A stretch of DNA of 64,000 nucleotides from assembly GCF_018861315.1 (NCBI RefSeq), contig NZ_JAHLDL010000005.1:62001-126000 (forward strand). Direction: 5' to 3'. The position numbers and the translations under genes are program-made. Of the stretch, positions 43,451 through 53,080 are shown piece by piece (the first letter of the stretch is position 1; each line of letters starts with the position of its first letter). Under the pieces are notes generated by a model. The model was given only the letters and a program-made list of their open reading frames with translations, was not told where the DNA came from and ran no database searches. Origin of the DNA: Clostridium bowmanii. GTDB taxonomy: Bacteria; Bacillota; Clostridia; Clostridiales; Clostridiaceae.

Positions 43451-45397
43451 ATGGAAAAGAAATTAGCAAGACCTTCAAGCAGCAAAATTGAAAAGGGTAC
43501 ATCCCGTGTCACTGTAACTGCAACGGATGAAATGGAGAGAAAGAGAGAGATTGCCAGAAGACAAGCACAGGACAAGGTAAAAGCTAGAACTATGGCAAAG
43601 CAACAACAATTGGCAGAGAGAATTGCAGTAGCAACAGAGCAAATGGCTTCAGGAATAGAAGAGGCAAGCAGTGCGGCAGAGGAGCTAGGAGCAACTATGC
43701 AGCAGATTGCCAGCGGAGCCACTGAAACCGCTTCTGCAGCTGAAGAGTCAAGAACGGCTATTAATCAGGTAGATAAAGCATCAGTTATAGCCGATAAAAA
43801 TGCAAAGGAATCCCTTCAAAGAGCTGAAATAGCACAAGAGTTGATCTCAAATACATCAAATGATATAGAACTTATGATTAAGGGCATCAGAGAATCCGCA
43901 GAGACAAATATGGAATCAGTAAGACTTATTGGCGAACTGGAAAAGCAATCAAACGAAGTGGGTGAAATAGTACAGGCTGTTGTGAGAATTGCTGATCAGA
44001 CCAATCTTCTTGCATTAAATGCAGCTATAGAAGCTGCAAGAGCTGGTGAACATGGAAAAGGCTTTGCAGTAGTAGCGGATGAAGTTAGAAATCTTGCAGA
44101 AACCTCCGAGAAGTCTGCAAGAAACATCAAAGAGCTGGTAAATGAGATTCAAAATAACGTAAAAGTTGTAGTTGTTGATATAGAGAATGCGGGTAAGGCT
44201 GCAAATGATGAGGTTGAAAATGCAAAGAAAACTACAGCAGATCTTGCTAAAATTAATGAAGAGGTTATTTTAGTTATGAAAGGAATAGCAGAAGTATCCC
44301 AAAATGCAATAGATGCAAACAAGGGAGCAGTGGAATTTTTGGCTATTGCTGAACAAATTGCAGTAGCTGCAGAGCAGCAAGGTAGTGCTGCAGAAGAAGT
44401 TGAGAGGTCAATCCAAATGCAAAACAAGGCATTCAACGAGCTGAATGCTGGTGCTGGAGACCTGGCTCAAATGGCAGAGGATCTGAAGGTTTCCACGGAT
44501 GCTCAGAAGTCTTCTGAATCTATGGCAGCTGCCTCGGAACAACTATCATCCAATGTGGAGGAAGGAAACTCGACTTCAGCAGAGATATTAAAGGCTATGG
44601 AGCAGATATCTGCAGGAGCACAGGATCAGAGTGATCTTACGGATAAAGCTGCCTTACTTGCTGAAAAGCTTGCCGTAGCTTCAAAGCAAATGAGTGAAAG
44701 AGCAGGTTTTTCTGCAGATAAGATAGGTGAGCTTCAAAAACTTTTAGAAACCAATAAAATTGCACTTGATAACATGACCACAGGTATATCTAGCTCTGCA
44801 CAAATTTCAATGGTTGCGGCTAAAAATATAAAAAGTCTTGAAGAGACTACCAGAAGAATTGATAAAATCGTAGATGCCATTGTAAATGTTACTATACAGA
44901 CAAATATGTTGGCAGTAAATGGTTCTATTGAAGCTGCAAGGGCAGGAGAATTCGGAAGAGGGTTCTCTGTAGTTGCAGTTGATATAAGAGCTCTTGCTAA
45001 TGAATCTGCAGAAAACACAGATAAGATAAAAGACCTTGTACGCGCCATCCAAAACCAGATTCAAAGGGTCTCAGCGGATACAGAAATTTCTAGCAAAAAC
45101 TCTTTCTCAGAAGTGGAAAAGGCAAAGAAGACCACTCATAATCTTAACGTTATCGAGGAAAACATGATAAAAATACTTACTGGATCTAATGAAATCCAGA
45201 CAGGATCTGATGAGTCTCAGGTAGCCTTAGAGCAGGCAAGAAAAGGTGTGGATCAGATTGCTACTGCAGCTCAGGAAGCAAGTAGTGCAGCACAACAGGC
45301 CTCAAATGCAGCTTCTGAGCAATCAAAAGGTATGCAGGAGCTAGCTGAAGCTATTGAAGAAATATCTGGTCTGGCTGATGAACTACAAAATATGTAA
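43451..45397 (+). CDS. Soluble chemoreceptor with two signalling domains (DosM-like)
   Basis: A 648-residue, almost entirely helical protein with no signal peptide, membrane helix or ligand-binding domain. Two complete receptor tips are present in one chain: [20 protein letters not shown] (about 182-200) with [14 protein letters not shown], and [20 protein letters not shown] (about 481-500) with [16 protein letters not shown]. The first 55 residues are basic and low in hydrophobics. A receptor with two tips could bridge two CheA/CheW layers in the cytoplasm, as the double-tip receptor DosM of Vibrio cholerae does. No CheR-docking pentapeptide is at the C-terminus. TAGGGGG precedes the ATG. 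Confidence 0.93.
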   Translation: MEKKLARPSSSKIEKGTSRVTVTATDEMERKREIARRQAQDKVKARTMAKQQQLAERIAVATEQMASGIEEASSAAEELGATMQQIASGATETASAAEESRTAINQVDKASVIADKNAKESLQRAEIAQELISNTSNDIELMIKGIRESAETNMESVRLIGELEKQSNEVGEIVQAVVRIADQTNLLALNAAIEAARAGEHGKGFAVVADEVRNLAETSEKSARNIKELVNEIQNNVKVVVVDIENAGKAANDEVENAKKTTADLAKINEEVILVMKGIAEVSQNAIDANKGAVEFLAIAEQIAVAAEQQGSAAEEVERSIQMQNKAFNELNAGAGDLAQMAEDLKVSTDAQKSSESMAAASEQLSSNVEEGNSTSAEILKAMEQISAGAQDQSDLTDKAALLAEKLAVASKQMSERAGFSADKIGELQKLLETNKIALDNMTTGISSSAQISMVAAKNIKSLEETTRRIDKIVDAIVNVTIQTNMLAVNGSIEAARAGEFGRGFSVVAVDIRALANESAENTDKIKDLVRAIQNQIQRVSADTEISSKNSFSEVEKAKKTTHNLNVIEENMIKILTGSNEIQTGSDESQVALEQARKGVDQIATAAQEASSAAQQASNAASEQSKGMQELAEAIEEISGLADELQNM

Positions 45398-45415
45398 CTG
45401 ATGGAGGGGATAATT

Positions 45416-46891
45416 ATGGCTACTGGTATAAACAATACTATCAATGCAGAGCGTCAGCTAGTTACCTTCCTGCTTGGAGAGGATGAGTTCGGGGCAGACA
45501 TCATGGATGTCAAAGAAATTATAAGAGTTCCTGATATCACAAAGGTACCTAATGCGCCAAGTTATGTGGAAGGTGCTTGCAACTTAAGAGGTAATGTGCT
45601 ACCTATTATAGACGGAAGAATCAGATTTAATTTAGAAAGAAAAAGTAAAGATGAAAACAGCAGGATTCTTGTCATTGATGTGGATGGTAAGCCTACGGGA
45701 ATGCTCGTGGATAAGGTATCCGAGGTAATTAGGGTAGCTACTGACCATATAGAAGAACCACCTCAGATTGTTAAAAATGTGGATTCTGACTATTTGAATG
45801 GTGTTGTAAAGCTTAACAATGGAAAAAGACTTGTAATGCTTTTAGATGTGGTTAGGGCTTTAAACGTAAATGGCACCGTGAAACAGAAAAAAAAGGGGCA
45901 GGACCAAAGCTCTCAAAAAAATAATACATTAATAGATAGTACGAATGCTCAGTCTATAGATGAGGAACAACTGGTTTCATTTCTTCTGAATAAAGAGGAA
46001 TATGCCATTGGAATCATGAAGGTGAAAGAGATTATACGTGTACCTCAAATCGTAAAGATTCCTAATTGTGAAGCCTATGTAGAAGGAGTAGTTTCATTGC
46101 GAAATAATTTGCTCCCTATAATAAACTTAAGGGCTTATTTTGGAATGGAGCACATGGACATCGACGACCATACTAGAATACTCGTAGTAGATATGGGCAC
46201 TTTCACTGCTGGAATAATGGTGGACAAGATCTCAGAAGTTTTGAGGGTACCTACAAGTATTATTCAGCCACCTCCAAAATTCTCCTCTCAAAGTGGGGAA
46301 CAGCTTAAAGGAATTGCAAAGCTGGATAATGGTAAACGAATGATTCTGATTCTAGAACCCTTAAAACTGATTTCAGAGGATGAATTAAGTTCAATCAGTA
46401 GCATCAATGGAGATCATGAGAAGAATGCAGAGGAGAAAAACATTATAGCAAATTTGGTGGAGGAAGAGCAGTTGGTTACCTTCAAAATAGATCTGGAAGA
46501 GTATGGGGTTAAGATAACTAATGTGCAGGAAATCAATAGAATGCCAGAAGTTACTAAGGTACCTAGGGCTCCCTACTGTATAGAAGGGATTGTAAATTTA
46601 AGAGGTAATGTTATTCCTGCTCTGAATTTAAGAAGACTTTTTAATCTTCCTGAAAAACAGGTAACGGATTCTACAAGAATTATCATAGTTGATTTTAATG
46701 GGAAAAGAACAGGAATTGTTGTAGATTCAGTATCTGAAGTTCTCAGGTTTGAAAAAAACCTTATAGAGTCTCCACCAGATATATTGAGCAGTGGGATAGA
46801 TAGTGACTATGTAGAAGCTGTTGGTAAACTTGAGGGCGGAAAAAGAATGATTTTGATTCTTGATATTAGTAAAGTGTTAAGCTTTAGTTAA
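45416..46891 (+). CDS. Triple CheW-domain coupling protein (first copy)
   Basis: A 491-residue protein of three CheW domains in a row (about 15-145, 190-325 and 350-490). Each starts with a QLVTFLL/QLVSFLL/QLVTFKI strand, then VKEIIRVP or VQEINRMP, and contains the CheW core (VEGACNLRGNVLPIID, VEGVVSLRNNLLPIIN, IEGIVNLRGNVIPALN). Short charged linkers join them. Such a chain offers three binding sites for receptor tips or the CheA P5 domain. The ATG at 45416 follows GGAGGGG; the gene starts 18 bases after the receptor. A second triple-CheW gene ends the operon. Confidence 0.94.
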   Translation: MATGINNTINAERQLVTFLLGEDEFGADIMDVKEIIRVPDITKVPNAPSYVEGACNLRGNVLPIIDGRIRFNLERKSKDENSRILVIDVDGKPTGMLVDKVSEVIRVATDHIEEPPQIVKNVDSDYLNGVVKLNNGKRLVMLLDVVRALNVNGTVKQKKKGQDQSSQKNNTLIDSTNAQSIDEEQLVSFLLNKEEYAIGIMKVKEIIRVPQIVKIPNCEAYVEGVVSLRNNLLPIINLRAYFGMEHMDIDDHTRILVVDMGTFTAGIMVDKISEVLRVPTSIIQPPPKFSSQSGEQLKGIAKLDNGKRMILILEPLKLISEDELSSISSINGDHEKNAEEKNIIANLVEEEQLVTFKIDLEEYGVKITNVQEINRMPEVTKVPRAPYCIEGIVNLRGNVIPALNLRRLFNLPEKQVTDSTRIIIVDFNGKRTGIVVDSVSEVLRFEKNLIESPPDILSSGIDSDYVEAVGKLEGGKRMILILDISKVLSFS

Positions 46892-46906
46892 ATTTAGACA
46901 TCACTG

Positions 46907-47002
46907 TAGGTGATAATTAATAAAGGCATACTCCGAAGTATTAATAAAATTTATGCTTTTGAGTATGCCAGATTTATCTAATAATTATGGTAGGTGATAA
47001 TT
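46907..47002. promoter_or_regulatory. Hairpin between duplicated ribosome-site sequences before cheB
   Basis: TAGGTGATAATT occurs at 46907-46918 and again at 46991-47002; the second copy is the ribosome site of cheB. Between them GGCATACTC (46925-46933) pairs perfectly with GAGTATGCC (46961-46969). It is the only sizeable gap in the operon and may be an internal regulatory or processing site. Confidence 0.4.
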
Positions 47003-48082
47003 GTGCAAGACAGAATTAAAGTATTAATAGTAGATGACTCTGCCCTTATGAGAAGGGCCTTGAAAGAGATAATCATGACTGACTCAAGTCTTGAAGTGGT
47101 GGGTACAGCAAGGGACGGTCAAGACGCTATTGAAAAGGTACATGAATTGAATCCGGATGTGATTACTATGGATATTAATATGCCAGTTATGGATGGGTTA
47201 ACTTCTATGCAATATATACAGAGTGATTATCCTCAAATGCCTGTTTTAATGGTAAGTTCTCTTACTGAGGAAGGTGCAATGACAACCTTTGAAGCTTTAG
47301 AACTTGGTGCCTTTGACTATGTTGCAAAACCCTCAGGAACCGTATCTTCCAATATTCATATAGTTGGAAGAGAGATAATAGAAAAGATAAAGCTGGCTTA
47401 TAAAAGTGTAAATAAGAAAAGTATAAGGGATAGAGTACAAAGACGCAGTAGCGTTACTCCTACAAAGAGATATGCAGACGTAAAGAAATCAGAGTATAGA
47501 AAAGACACTAAACTGTCAAAGGTAGTGGTTATAGGTATTTCTACAGGTGGCCCGGGAACTCTTATGGAGGTACTGCCATTGCTTCCAGAGGATCTCAAAG
47601 CCGCTGTAATCATCATACAACACATGCCACCCTCTTTTACATCTTCTTTTGCAAAAAGATTAGATGGTGCCTGCCGCATTCCAATTAAGGAAGCAGAGCC
47701 AGGTGATGTTCTCCAAAATGGCAGAGGATATCTTGCTCCTGGGGGATATCAATTGGTGATTAGAGGGGACGGTGGTACCTTAAGACTCCCAAGTACTCCT
47801 AAAACAATTTTTATGCCATCAGTGAATGTAACAATGGAATCTGTGCTGGAGTCTTATGGTGGGAAAAATGTAATTGGGGTTTTAATGACAGGCATGGGGG
47901 ACGATGGAGCTGATGCCATGGTAAAGATACGACGTGCTGGAGGTTTTACCATCGCTGAGGATGAATCTACTGCAGTGGTTTTCGGTATGCCAAGGGAAGC
48001 AATAGAAAGAGGCGGTGCAGAAATAGTACTACCCTCTTATAAGATAGCAGATGCAATAATAAAAGCGGTGAAAAGAGCTTAG
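47003..48082 (+). CDS. cheB: CheB chemoreceptor methylesterase
   Basis: A 359-residue protein with an N-terminal receiver (VDDSALMRR, phospho-Asp in TMDINMPVMDG, switch and Lys in VAKPSG) and a C-terminal esterase domain. The catalytic triad is visible as GISTGGPG (Ser), IQHMPPSF (His) and LMTGMGDDGADA (Asp). It removes methyl groups from receptor glutamates and balances CheR. I take the GTG at 47003, five bases after AGGTGAT. The presence of CheB and CheR shows that this array adapts. Confidence 0.95.
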   Translation: MQDRIKVLIVDDSALMRRALKEIIMTDSSLEVVGTARDGQDAIEKVHELNPDVITMDINMPVMDGLTSMQYIQSDYPQMPVLMVSSLTEEGAMTTFEALELGAFDYVAKPSGTVSSNIHIVGREIIEKIKLAYKSVNKKSIRDRVQRRSSVTPTKRYADVKKSEYRKDTKLSKVVVIGISTGGPGTLMEVLPLLPEDLKAAVIIIQHMPPSFTSSFAKRLDGACRIPIKEAEPGDVLQNGRGYLAPGGYQLVIRGDGGTLRLPSTPKTIFMPSVNVTMESVLESYGGKNVIGVLMTGMGDDGADAMVKIRRAGGFTIAEDESTAVVFGMPREAIERGGAEIVLPSYKIADAIIKAVKRA

Positions 48083-48117
48083 GTTACAAGATTTTTATTT
48101 ATTGTAGGGGGGTTCTA

Positions 48118-48528
48118 ATGAAGTATAAATATAAGATTCTGATAGTTGATAAAGAGGAAGAAGAGTTATCTACACTTAAGAAACGATTGGAGCAAGAAGG
48201 CTATAAAGTTGAAACTACTAAAAGCGCTATTGATGCTTTTAAAAAAATTAAAGGTGACAAGTACCACATTGTACTAATAGATATTGAAATGCCAGAAATG
48301 GATGGGCTTGGGCTCTTAAGAGAAATAAAAAAATATGATTCAATGACTCAGATTATAATGATGACACAACATTCAACTATGGATAAAATACTAGGCTCCT
48401 TAGAATATGGAGCTAATGATTATATATATAAACCTTTTGAAAGTGAGGAGTATGTGATGAATATCATTGATCATTCAGTGCAAAAACTAGAAAGGTGGAG
48501 AGAGGCTATAATACAAATTGTTAAATAA
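48118..48528 (+). CDS. Single-domain response regulator
   Basis: A 136-residue receiver domain without output domain. Phospho-Asp D55 is in LIDIEMPEMDG, Thr in IMMTQHST and Lys in IYKPFES. The acidic pocket reads VDKEEEE, so the second acidic position is Lys and the next is Glu, a deviation from the standard pair that may change Mg binding or phosphate lifetime. It has a helical C-terminal extension (VQKLERWREAI). TAGGGGGG precedes the ATG. Likely a phosphate sink or a partner of the Hpt protein encoded next. Confidence 0.9.
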   Translation: MKYKYKILIVDKEEEELSTLKKRLEQEGYKVETTKSAIDAFKKIKGDKYHIVLIDIEMPEMDGLGLLREIKKYDSMTQIIMMTQHSTMDKILGSLEYGANDYIYKPFESEEYVMNIIDHSVQKLERWREAIIQIVK

Positions 48529-48546
48529 TTTTAGGGGGTGAGTTTA

Positions 48547-50007
48547 GTGGATGACATGATGCAGTTATATATGGAAGAAACGGAAGATATGCTCCAAAGG
48601 GCAGAAGAATGCATCATAAGACTTGAAATGGAATACTCAGGCCTTGACGTTAATGAGTTATTCAGAATAGCACATACTATAAAGGGTTCTTCTCACATGG
48701 TAGGATATGAGGATATTGGGAACCTTATGCATAAAATTGAAGATATGCTGGATTGTGCAAGAAACGGCTCAATCCTCTTTGACAAGAGTATAGTATCTCT
48801 TTGTTTCGAAGGTTTGGATACCGTTAAAAAGATGCTGTTATATAAAAATGAGCAGGGGTCTAAGGAAATTATGGAGAGTCTTGAAAATTCTGCAACCAGA
48901 ATTAAAGAAATGGTTGAAGTATTTATAAGAGTTAATAAAAAGGAAGTGGAAAAGACTGTTATAGAGAAGCCTGAGCTTGGAATTATTTCTTTTCACTTAA
49001 GTAAAGAGTCTAAGGGGGAAAATAAGTATTATATAACCTTCTTTTTTGAAGAGGATGCACCTATGGTATCCCCTGTAATACTAATGATATTAAATTGTGT
49101 GGGCGATATTGGAACTCTTGTATATTCAAGTGTTGGTGACGATTATTTTTCAGAAGGCTCCTGTAATAATGATATAAAAGCTTTTGAAATTATTATAACC
49201 ACAGATATTGATGAGGCTGAATTATATACACATTTTACCTTGTTTTATATCGAAAAAATAAATATAGTGGATTTAAGCAGAAGTAAGGTGGAGCAAAAGG
49301 ATTATAGCTTTATTGATGATGACTGTACCTTGTACCTGATTATTCTAAAGGCATTTATGAAACTACATAAAATAGCATTCAATCTGTCTAAGGAATTTAA
49401 AACAGATAAAGAAGATGTTGACATAATGACGTCTTTACACAGCCGAGCTGTTGATGCCTTTGGTGATATGAAAAATAAAAATATGATTAGCGAGTGTATA
49501 GCGCATTTCAATGAATTATATAGCAATATCATTAGGATATATGAGGGAGAAGTGGAGGCGGATGAAAAACTTTGCTACTCTATCCAAGCTCAAATAATAA
49601 ATGAAATGGAAGTGCTCTATAATAAAATAAAAGGCAAATATATTGTAAATATTTTCAAATTAGAAGGAGACAACTTTATCAGTAGACTTAAGGAGTTTAT
49701 TGAAAAGTTGAACAAGTCTGCAACTTTAGTACTTCTTATAGATTTAAGCAAGCTGTCAATATTGCATGAAAATGAAGTTAAGGATTTCATAGAGATAAAA
49801 AAACACCTAGAATCCCAAGACATAGAGGTAGGTATTATAGCAGAGGGTCCTAATGTTAGACGTATAATTAATATCTTTGATTCTATAAAATCCATTGAGG
49901 AATTTAATGTATTCGTGTCGGAGCGCCATGCAATTTCAGAAGTTTTTCAGTCTGAGAAATTTTTCAATAGAATTAGTGAAAAGGTAAAGGAGGTGAAGCA
50001 TGAATAA
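48547..50007 (+). CDS. Kinase-less Hpt protein with P2-like and STAS-like domains
   Basis: A 486-residue protein. Residues 1-110 are an Hpt domain with phosphorylatable H43 in RIAHTIKGSSHMVGYE. Residues about 155-245 (YYITFFFEEDAPMVSPVIL ... FEIIITTDIDEAELYTHF) look like the P2/regulator-binding domain of Firmicute CheA. The last 110 residues resemble a STAS domain (ATLVLLIDLSKLSIL ... VGIIAEGPNVRRIINIF), but the usual phospho-Ser position is not obvious. There is no dimerisation, ATP-binding or CheW-like domain. It could be a phosphate relay or regulator dock for the CheA encoded downstream. The GTG at 48547 follows AGGGGGTG. Confidence 0.78.
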   Translation: MDDMMQLYMEETEDMLQRAEECIIRLEMEYSGLDVNELFRIAHTIKGSSHMVGYEDIGNLMHKIEDMLDCARNGSILFDKSIVSLCFEGLDTVKKMLLYKNEQGSKEIMESLENSATRIKEMVEVFIRVNKKEVEKTVIEKPELGIISFHLSKESKGENKYYITFFFEEDAPMVSPVILMILNCVGDIGTLVYSSVGDDYFSEGSCNNDIKAFEIIITTDIDEAELYTHFTLFYIEKINIVDLSRSKVEQKDYSFIDDDCTLYLIILKAFMKLHKIAFNLSKEFKTDKEDVDIMTSLHSRAVDAFGDMKNKNMISECIAHFNELYSNIIRIYEGEVEADEKLCYSIQAQIINEMEVLYNKIKGKYIVNIFKLEGDNFISRLKEFIEKLNKSATLVLLIDLSKLSILHENEVKDFIEIKKHLESQDIEVGIIAEGPNVRRIINIFDSIKSIEEFNVFVSERHAISEVFQSEKFFNRISEKVKEVKHE

Positions 50008-51859
50008 TGATTTAAATCTATTTAATGAAAAAGAAATGAAGGCACTTATAGAAGGACTTTTAGTAGAAAAGGAAAGGTACCGTCAGGAGAAGCTTGCACA
50101 AAAAATCGGCAGTATGAAACATGAACGAAGTGCTGAGCTTGCTTCTGACCTGCTCTATTCAAAGGATGCGTACATAAGGAATATTGCTATTGAGATATTA
50201 ATAACACTTTCAGAGAAGTCATTACCGATTTTAAAAGTAAAACTTTTAGATAAGGACAGAAATATACGAAAATTCGCATTAGATGCTTTAAAATATATAA
50301 AGGGAAGACAAAGCGCTGAGATTGCTTTGGAAGCTCTTGAGGATGAGGATGAGAATGTTGTGGAAGCAGTTTTGGAAGTTATTGCTGAGCATCAATATAA
50401 AGAGGCTGAGAACAAACTTTGTGAAATCCTAAAAAAGACAAGTAGTGTGTGGATTATTAATGCACTTTTAAGGACCGTTGGAAGTCTGGATTTAAAACAT
50501 TTATTGGAGTGTATGGAGGAGAAAATTTTTTCTGTGAATGCAACTGATATAGAAAAAAATATTTTAGTGAATACCTACATTAGGACCCTTGGGAGTTTAG
50601 GTTCATACCGTGATATTGACTCTATCATAAATAAATACACAAGAGATTTTGTGATAGATGATTCAAATCTGATTTTTGCATTAAGCAGTCTGATATCAAA
50701 AATTGAAGTGTCCAAGCTTCCTGAAGTACCTGTTAAGAAACTTGAATTAATTTTAAGAGAGCACTTAGACTATCATAATTCAGAACAAATACTTGTCTTT
50801 GTTGCTGCCTTAGTAAAACTACAGTTGAATTTTTTTCTTGATGATATGGAAGAAATCTATAATTTTAATAAGGGTGAAGAATTCTTCAAAGAGAACATTT
50901 ATGAGCTTATTCAAGAACTTCAGAATATCCCTAAAGATTTTGTGTATAAGATATTAGGATGCAAAGATACGGAATTAGTACTGATGGGCCTTAAGCTAAT
51001 TCATAAAAAACAGATACAGGGATTTAATAAATTAGTAGAGGAATTATGCAATTCCAGAGACAGAGACATATCCATATTAGCTATTTCTATTATTACAGAT
51101 ATTCATTCATATAAAAATACATTATTGCTTGAAGAGTTGTCTGACTTCTATGAAGAAGCCGCTGTAGCATCAGTTGAAAATATAGATACTACAGACAACC
51201 TCGATATTGAGGGCATTCTTTTAAAATTGGAGAATAAAAGTCCAAAGGTCAGGAAAGCAGTAGCCCAAAAGCTTGTTTCAATTTCTTATGATGTAAATAT
51301 TAAATTGCTCCAGGAAATAGTGAAGCGAAACACCGGGGAAGAAGGTATTGAGGCTTTGGAAGTTTTATTTAGAATTGATGCTAGTATGGGCTGGAATTTT
51401 ATAAACTCTAGAATGGATGACATGAATGAAATTGTTAGGGCCGGTTTGGTAGACATTGTTAAGTGGTCTGAAGATGATGGGTTTTACGATTTTATGACTA
51501 CAATGATTAATGACCCATATCCATTGGTTAGAAAAAGGGCTATAAAAGTCTTGAATAGTAGAATTAATGATAGGAGTCTTAACCTATTGAAAAAACTCTA
51601 TGAGGATGAAAGTGATACTGTAAACAAGATGGAAATTATCTCTAATTTGTACAGATTTAATAATGATACTGTGTTAAATATTATAAAGGATGCCGCCTAT
51701 AGCCTCGATACCCTCACAAGAATAGCAGCCGTTAAAGCATTGAGTTTTATGAAAAGCAGAGAGGCAATTAGTGTACTGGAAAGAATGCTAAGTGACAAGG
51801 TTGAAGAAGTCATTGAAGCTGCCACTCAAGCTTTGTGTAAAAATGAGGTGGTGGAATGA
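50000..51859 (+). CDS. HEAT-repeat protein of the chemosensory operon
   Basis: A 619-residue alpha-solenoid with at least eight to ten HEAT-type repeats, for example SKDAYIRNIAIEILITLSE, DKDRNIRKFALDALKYIK, DEDENVVEAVLEVIAEH, and at the C-terminus NDPYPLVRKRAIKVLNSR and DKVEEVIEAATQALCKN. There is no signal peptide, membrane helix or catalytic motif. It overlaps the Hpt gene by eight bases and cheR by four, so it is an integral part of the operon and probably a scaffold. What it binds cannot be read from the sequence. Confidence 0.88.
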   Translation: MNNDLNLFNEKEMKALIEGLLVEKERYRQEKLAQKIGSMKHERSAELASDLLYSKDAYIRNIAIEILITLSEKSLPILKVKLLDKDRNIRKFALDALKYIKGRQSAEIALEALEDEDENVVEAVLEVIAEHQYKEAENKLCEILKKTSSVWIINALLRTVGSLDLKHLLECMEEKIFSVNATDIEKNILVNTYIRTLGSLGSYRDIDSIINKYTRDFVIDDSNLIFALSSLISKIEVSKLPEVPVKKLELILREHLDYHNSEQILVFVAALVKLQLNFFLDDMEEIYNFNKGEEFFKENIYELIQELQNIPKDFVYKILGCKDTELVLMGLKLIHKKQIQGFNKLVEELCNSRDRDISILAISIITDIHSYKNTLLLEELSDFYEEAAVASVENIDTTDNLDIEGILLKLENKSPKVRKAVAQKLVSISYDVNIKLLQEIVKRNTGEEGIEALEVLFRIDASMGWNFINSRMDDMNEIVRAGLVDIVKWSEDDGFYDFMTTMINDPYPLVRKRAIKVLNSRINDRSLNLLKKLYEDESDTVNKMEIISNLYRFNNDTVLNIIKDAAYSLDTLTRIAAVKALSFMKSREAISVLERMLSDKVEEVIEAATQALCKNEVVE

Positions 51860-52680
51860 TATTATCAGATGAACTATTTGATAAGTTTATAAAATTGATT
51901 TACAAAAGAACAGGATTACATTACGAATATAATAAAAAGTATTTTGTGCAAAAGAGGATTGAGAAGCGTGCCGAATTACTGGAAATGGTAGATTTAAATG
52001 AGTATTTTATGATATTAAAATTTACAAATGACTCCTCTGAGTTTTATAAACTAATCAACGATCTTACTGTAAACGAAACTTACTTTTTTCGTGATTTTCC
52101 TCAATTGCGTAATTTTGCAGAGGATGTATTGCCTATAGTTACAAAAGAAAAAGAAAACAGCAAAAAAATTAAAATATGGTGCGCAGCCTGCGCTACAGGA
52201 GAAGAACCTTATACCTTGTTCATTATTCTTCAAGAAATGCTTGAGAGGTCAGAGGAATGGGAAATTCAGATACTTGCTTCCGACATAAACACTGAAGTGC
52301 TACAAAGTGCAAAAATGGGGATTTATGAAAGTAGAGCTATAAAGGATGTTCCTCCTGAGTACCTGGAGAAATACTTCACAAGGCGAAATGACAAGTACCT
52401 TGTTAATCTGAATGTGAGAAAATCAGTAACTTTTAAACGAATTAATCTGATGGATGAATATGAGATGAATAATATTAACGGTTGTGATTTTATATTTTGT
52501 CGTAACTGTTTAATATACTTTGATGACGAGTCAAGAAAAAATGTTTTAGCTAGCTTTTATGAGTCCTTGAATCCCGGTGGCTTTATGTTCCTTGGACACT
52601 CAGAATCTGTGGGGCGGATTTCTTCTGCCTACAAGGTTAAAAGAATAGGGGACACCATAACGTATTCAAGGCCTAAATGA
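51856..52680 (+). CDS. cheR: CheR chemoreceptor methyltransferase
   Basis: A 274-residue SAM-dependent methyltransferase. The N-terminal CheR domain contains TVNETYFFRDFPQL. The SAM site is WCAACATGEEPYTL (standard form G-C/A-S-x-G-E-E-P-Y), LASDINTEVLQ follows, and FIFCRNCLIYF and GGFMFLGHSES complete the fold. It methylates receptor glutamates. The start overlaps the HEAT-repeat stop (ATGA). There is no TPR or other fusion domain. Confidence 0.95.
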   Translation: MILSDELFDKFIKLIYKRTGLHYEYNKKYFVQKRIEKRAELLEMVDLNEYFMILKFTNDSSEFYKLINDLTVNETYFFRDFPQLRNFAEDVLPIVTKEKENSKKIKIWCAACATGEEPYTLFIILQEMLERSEEWEIQILASDINTEVLQSAKMGIYESRAIKDVPPEYLEKYFTRRNDKYLVNLNVRKSVTFKRINLMDEYEMNNINGCDFIFCRNCLIYFDDESRKNVLASFYESLNPGGFMFLGHSESVGRISSAYKVKRIGDTITYSRPK

Positions 52681-52696
52681 GAGGAGGAGAAGTTCA

Positions 52697-53068
52697 GTGA
52701 AAAACCCTAAAAAGAAAATACTGGTGGTGGACGATTCGGAAATGGTAAGAAATTTCCACAGCTATATAATAAAAATGTTTGGTTATGAGGTGGAAACTGC
52801 GGAAAATGGGATTGTAGCCCTTGAAAAGCTTCTTAGTGATGAATATCAACTACTAGTAACAGATATAAACATGCCCAAAATGGATGGATACGAACTTATA
52901 AAAAATGTACAGGAACATGGTATTGCTATTAAAGTTATTATAATCTCCACTGAGGATGAGTATGAATCAAAACTCATGGGAACGGAACAAGATAATAGAA
53001 TACAAATGGTAAAACCTACGGATCCTGAAAAATTAGTAAGAACTATCAAAATGCTTCTTCAAGGCTAA
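52697..53068 (+). CDS. Single-domain response regulator
   Basis: A 123-residue receiver: acidic pair D12-D13, phospho-Asp D56 in VTDINMPKMDG, Ser-Thr in IIISTEDE, Lys in MVKPTDP. All key residues are present. A GTG start is supported by GAGGAGGAG. It precedes cheA by 12 bases. Unlike the first regulator, the segment after beta-4 (STEDEYESKLMGTEQDN) is charged and longer, suggesting a different target surface. Confidence 0.9.
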   Translation: MKNPKKKILVVDDSEMVRNFHSYIIKMFGYEVETAENGIVALEKLLSDEYQLLVTDINMPKMDGYELIKNVQEHGIAIKVIIISTEDEYESKLMGTEQDNRIQMVKPTDPEKLVRTIKMLLQG

Positions 53069-53080
53069 GGGGTGAATATT

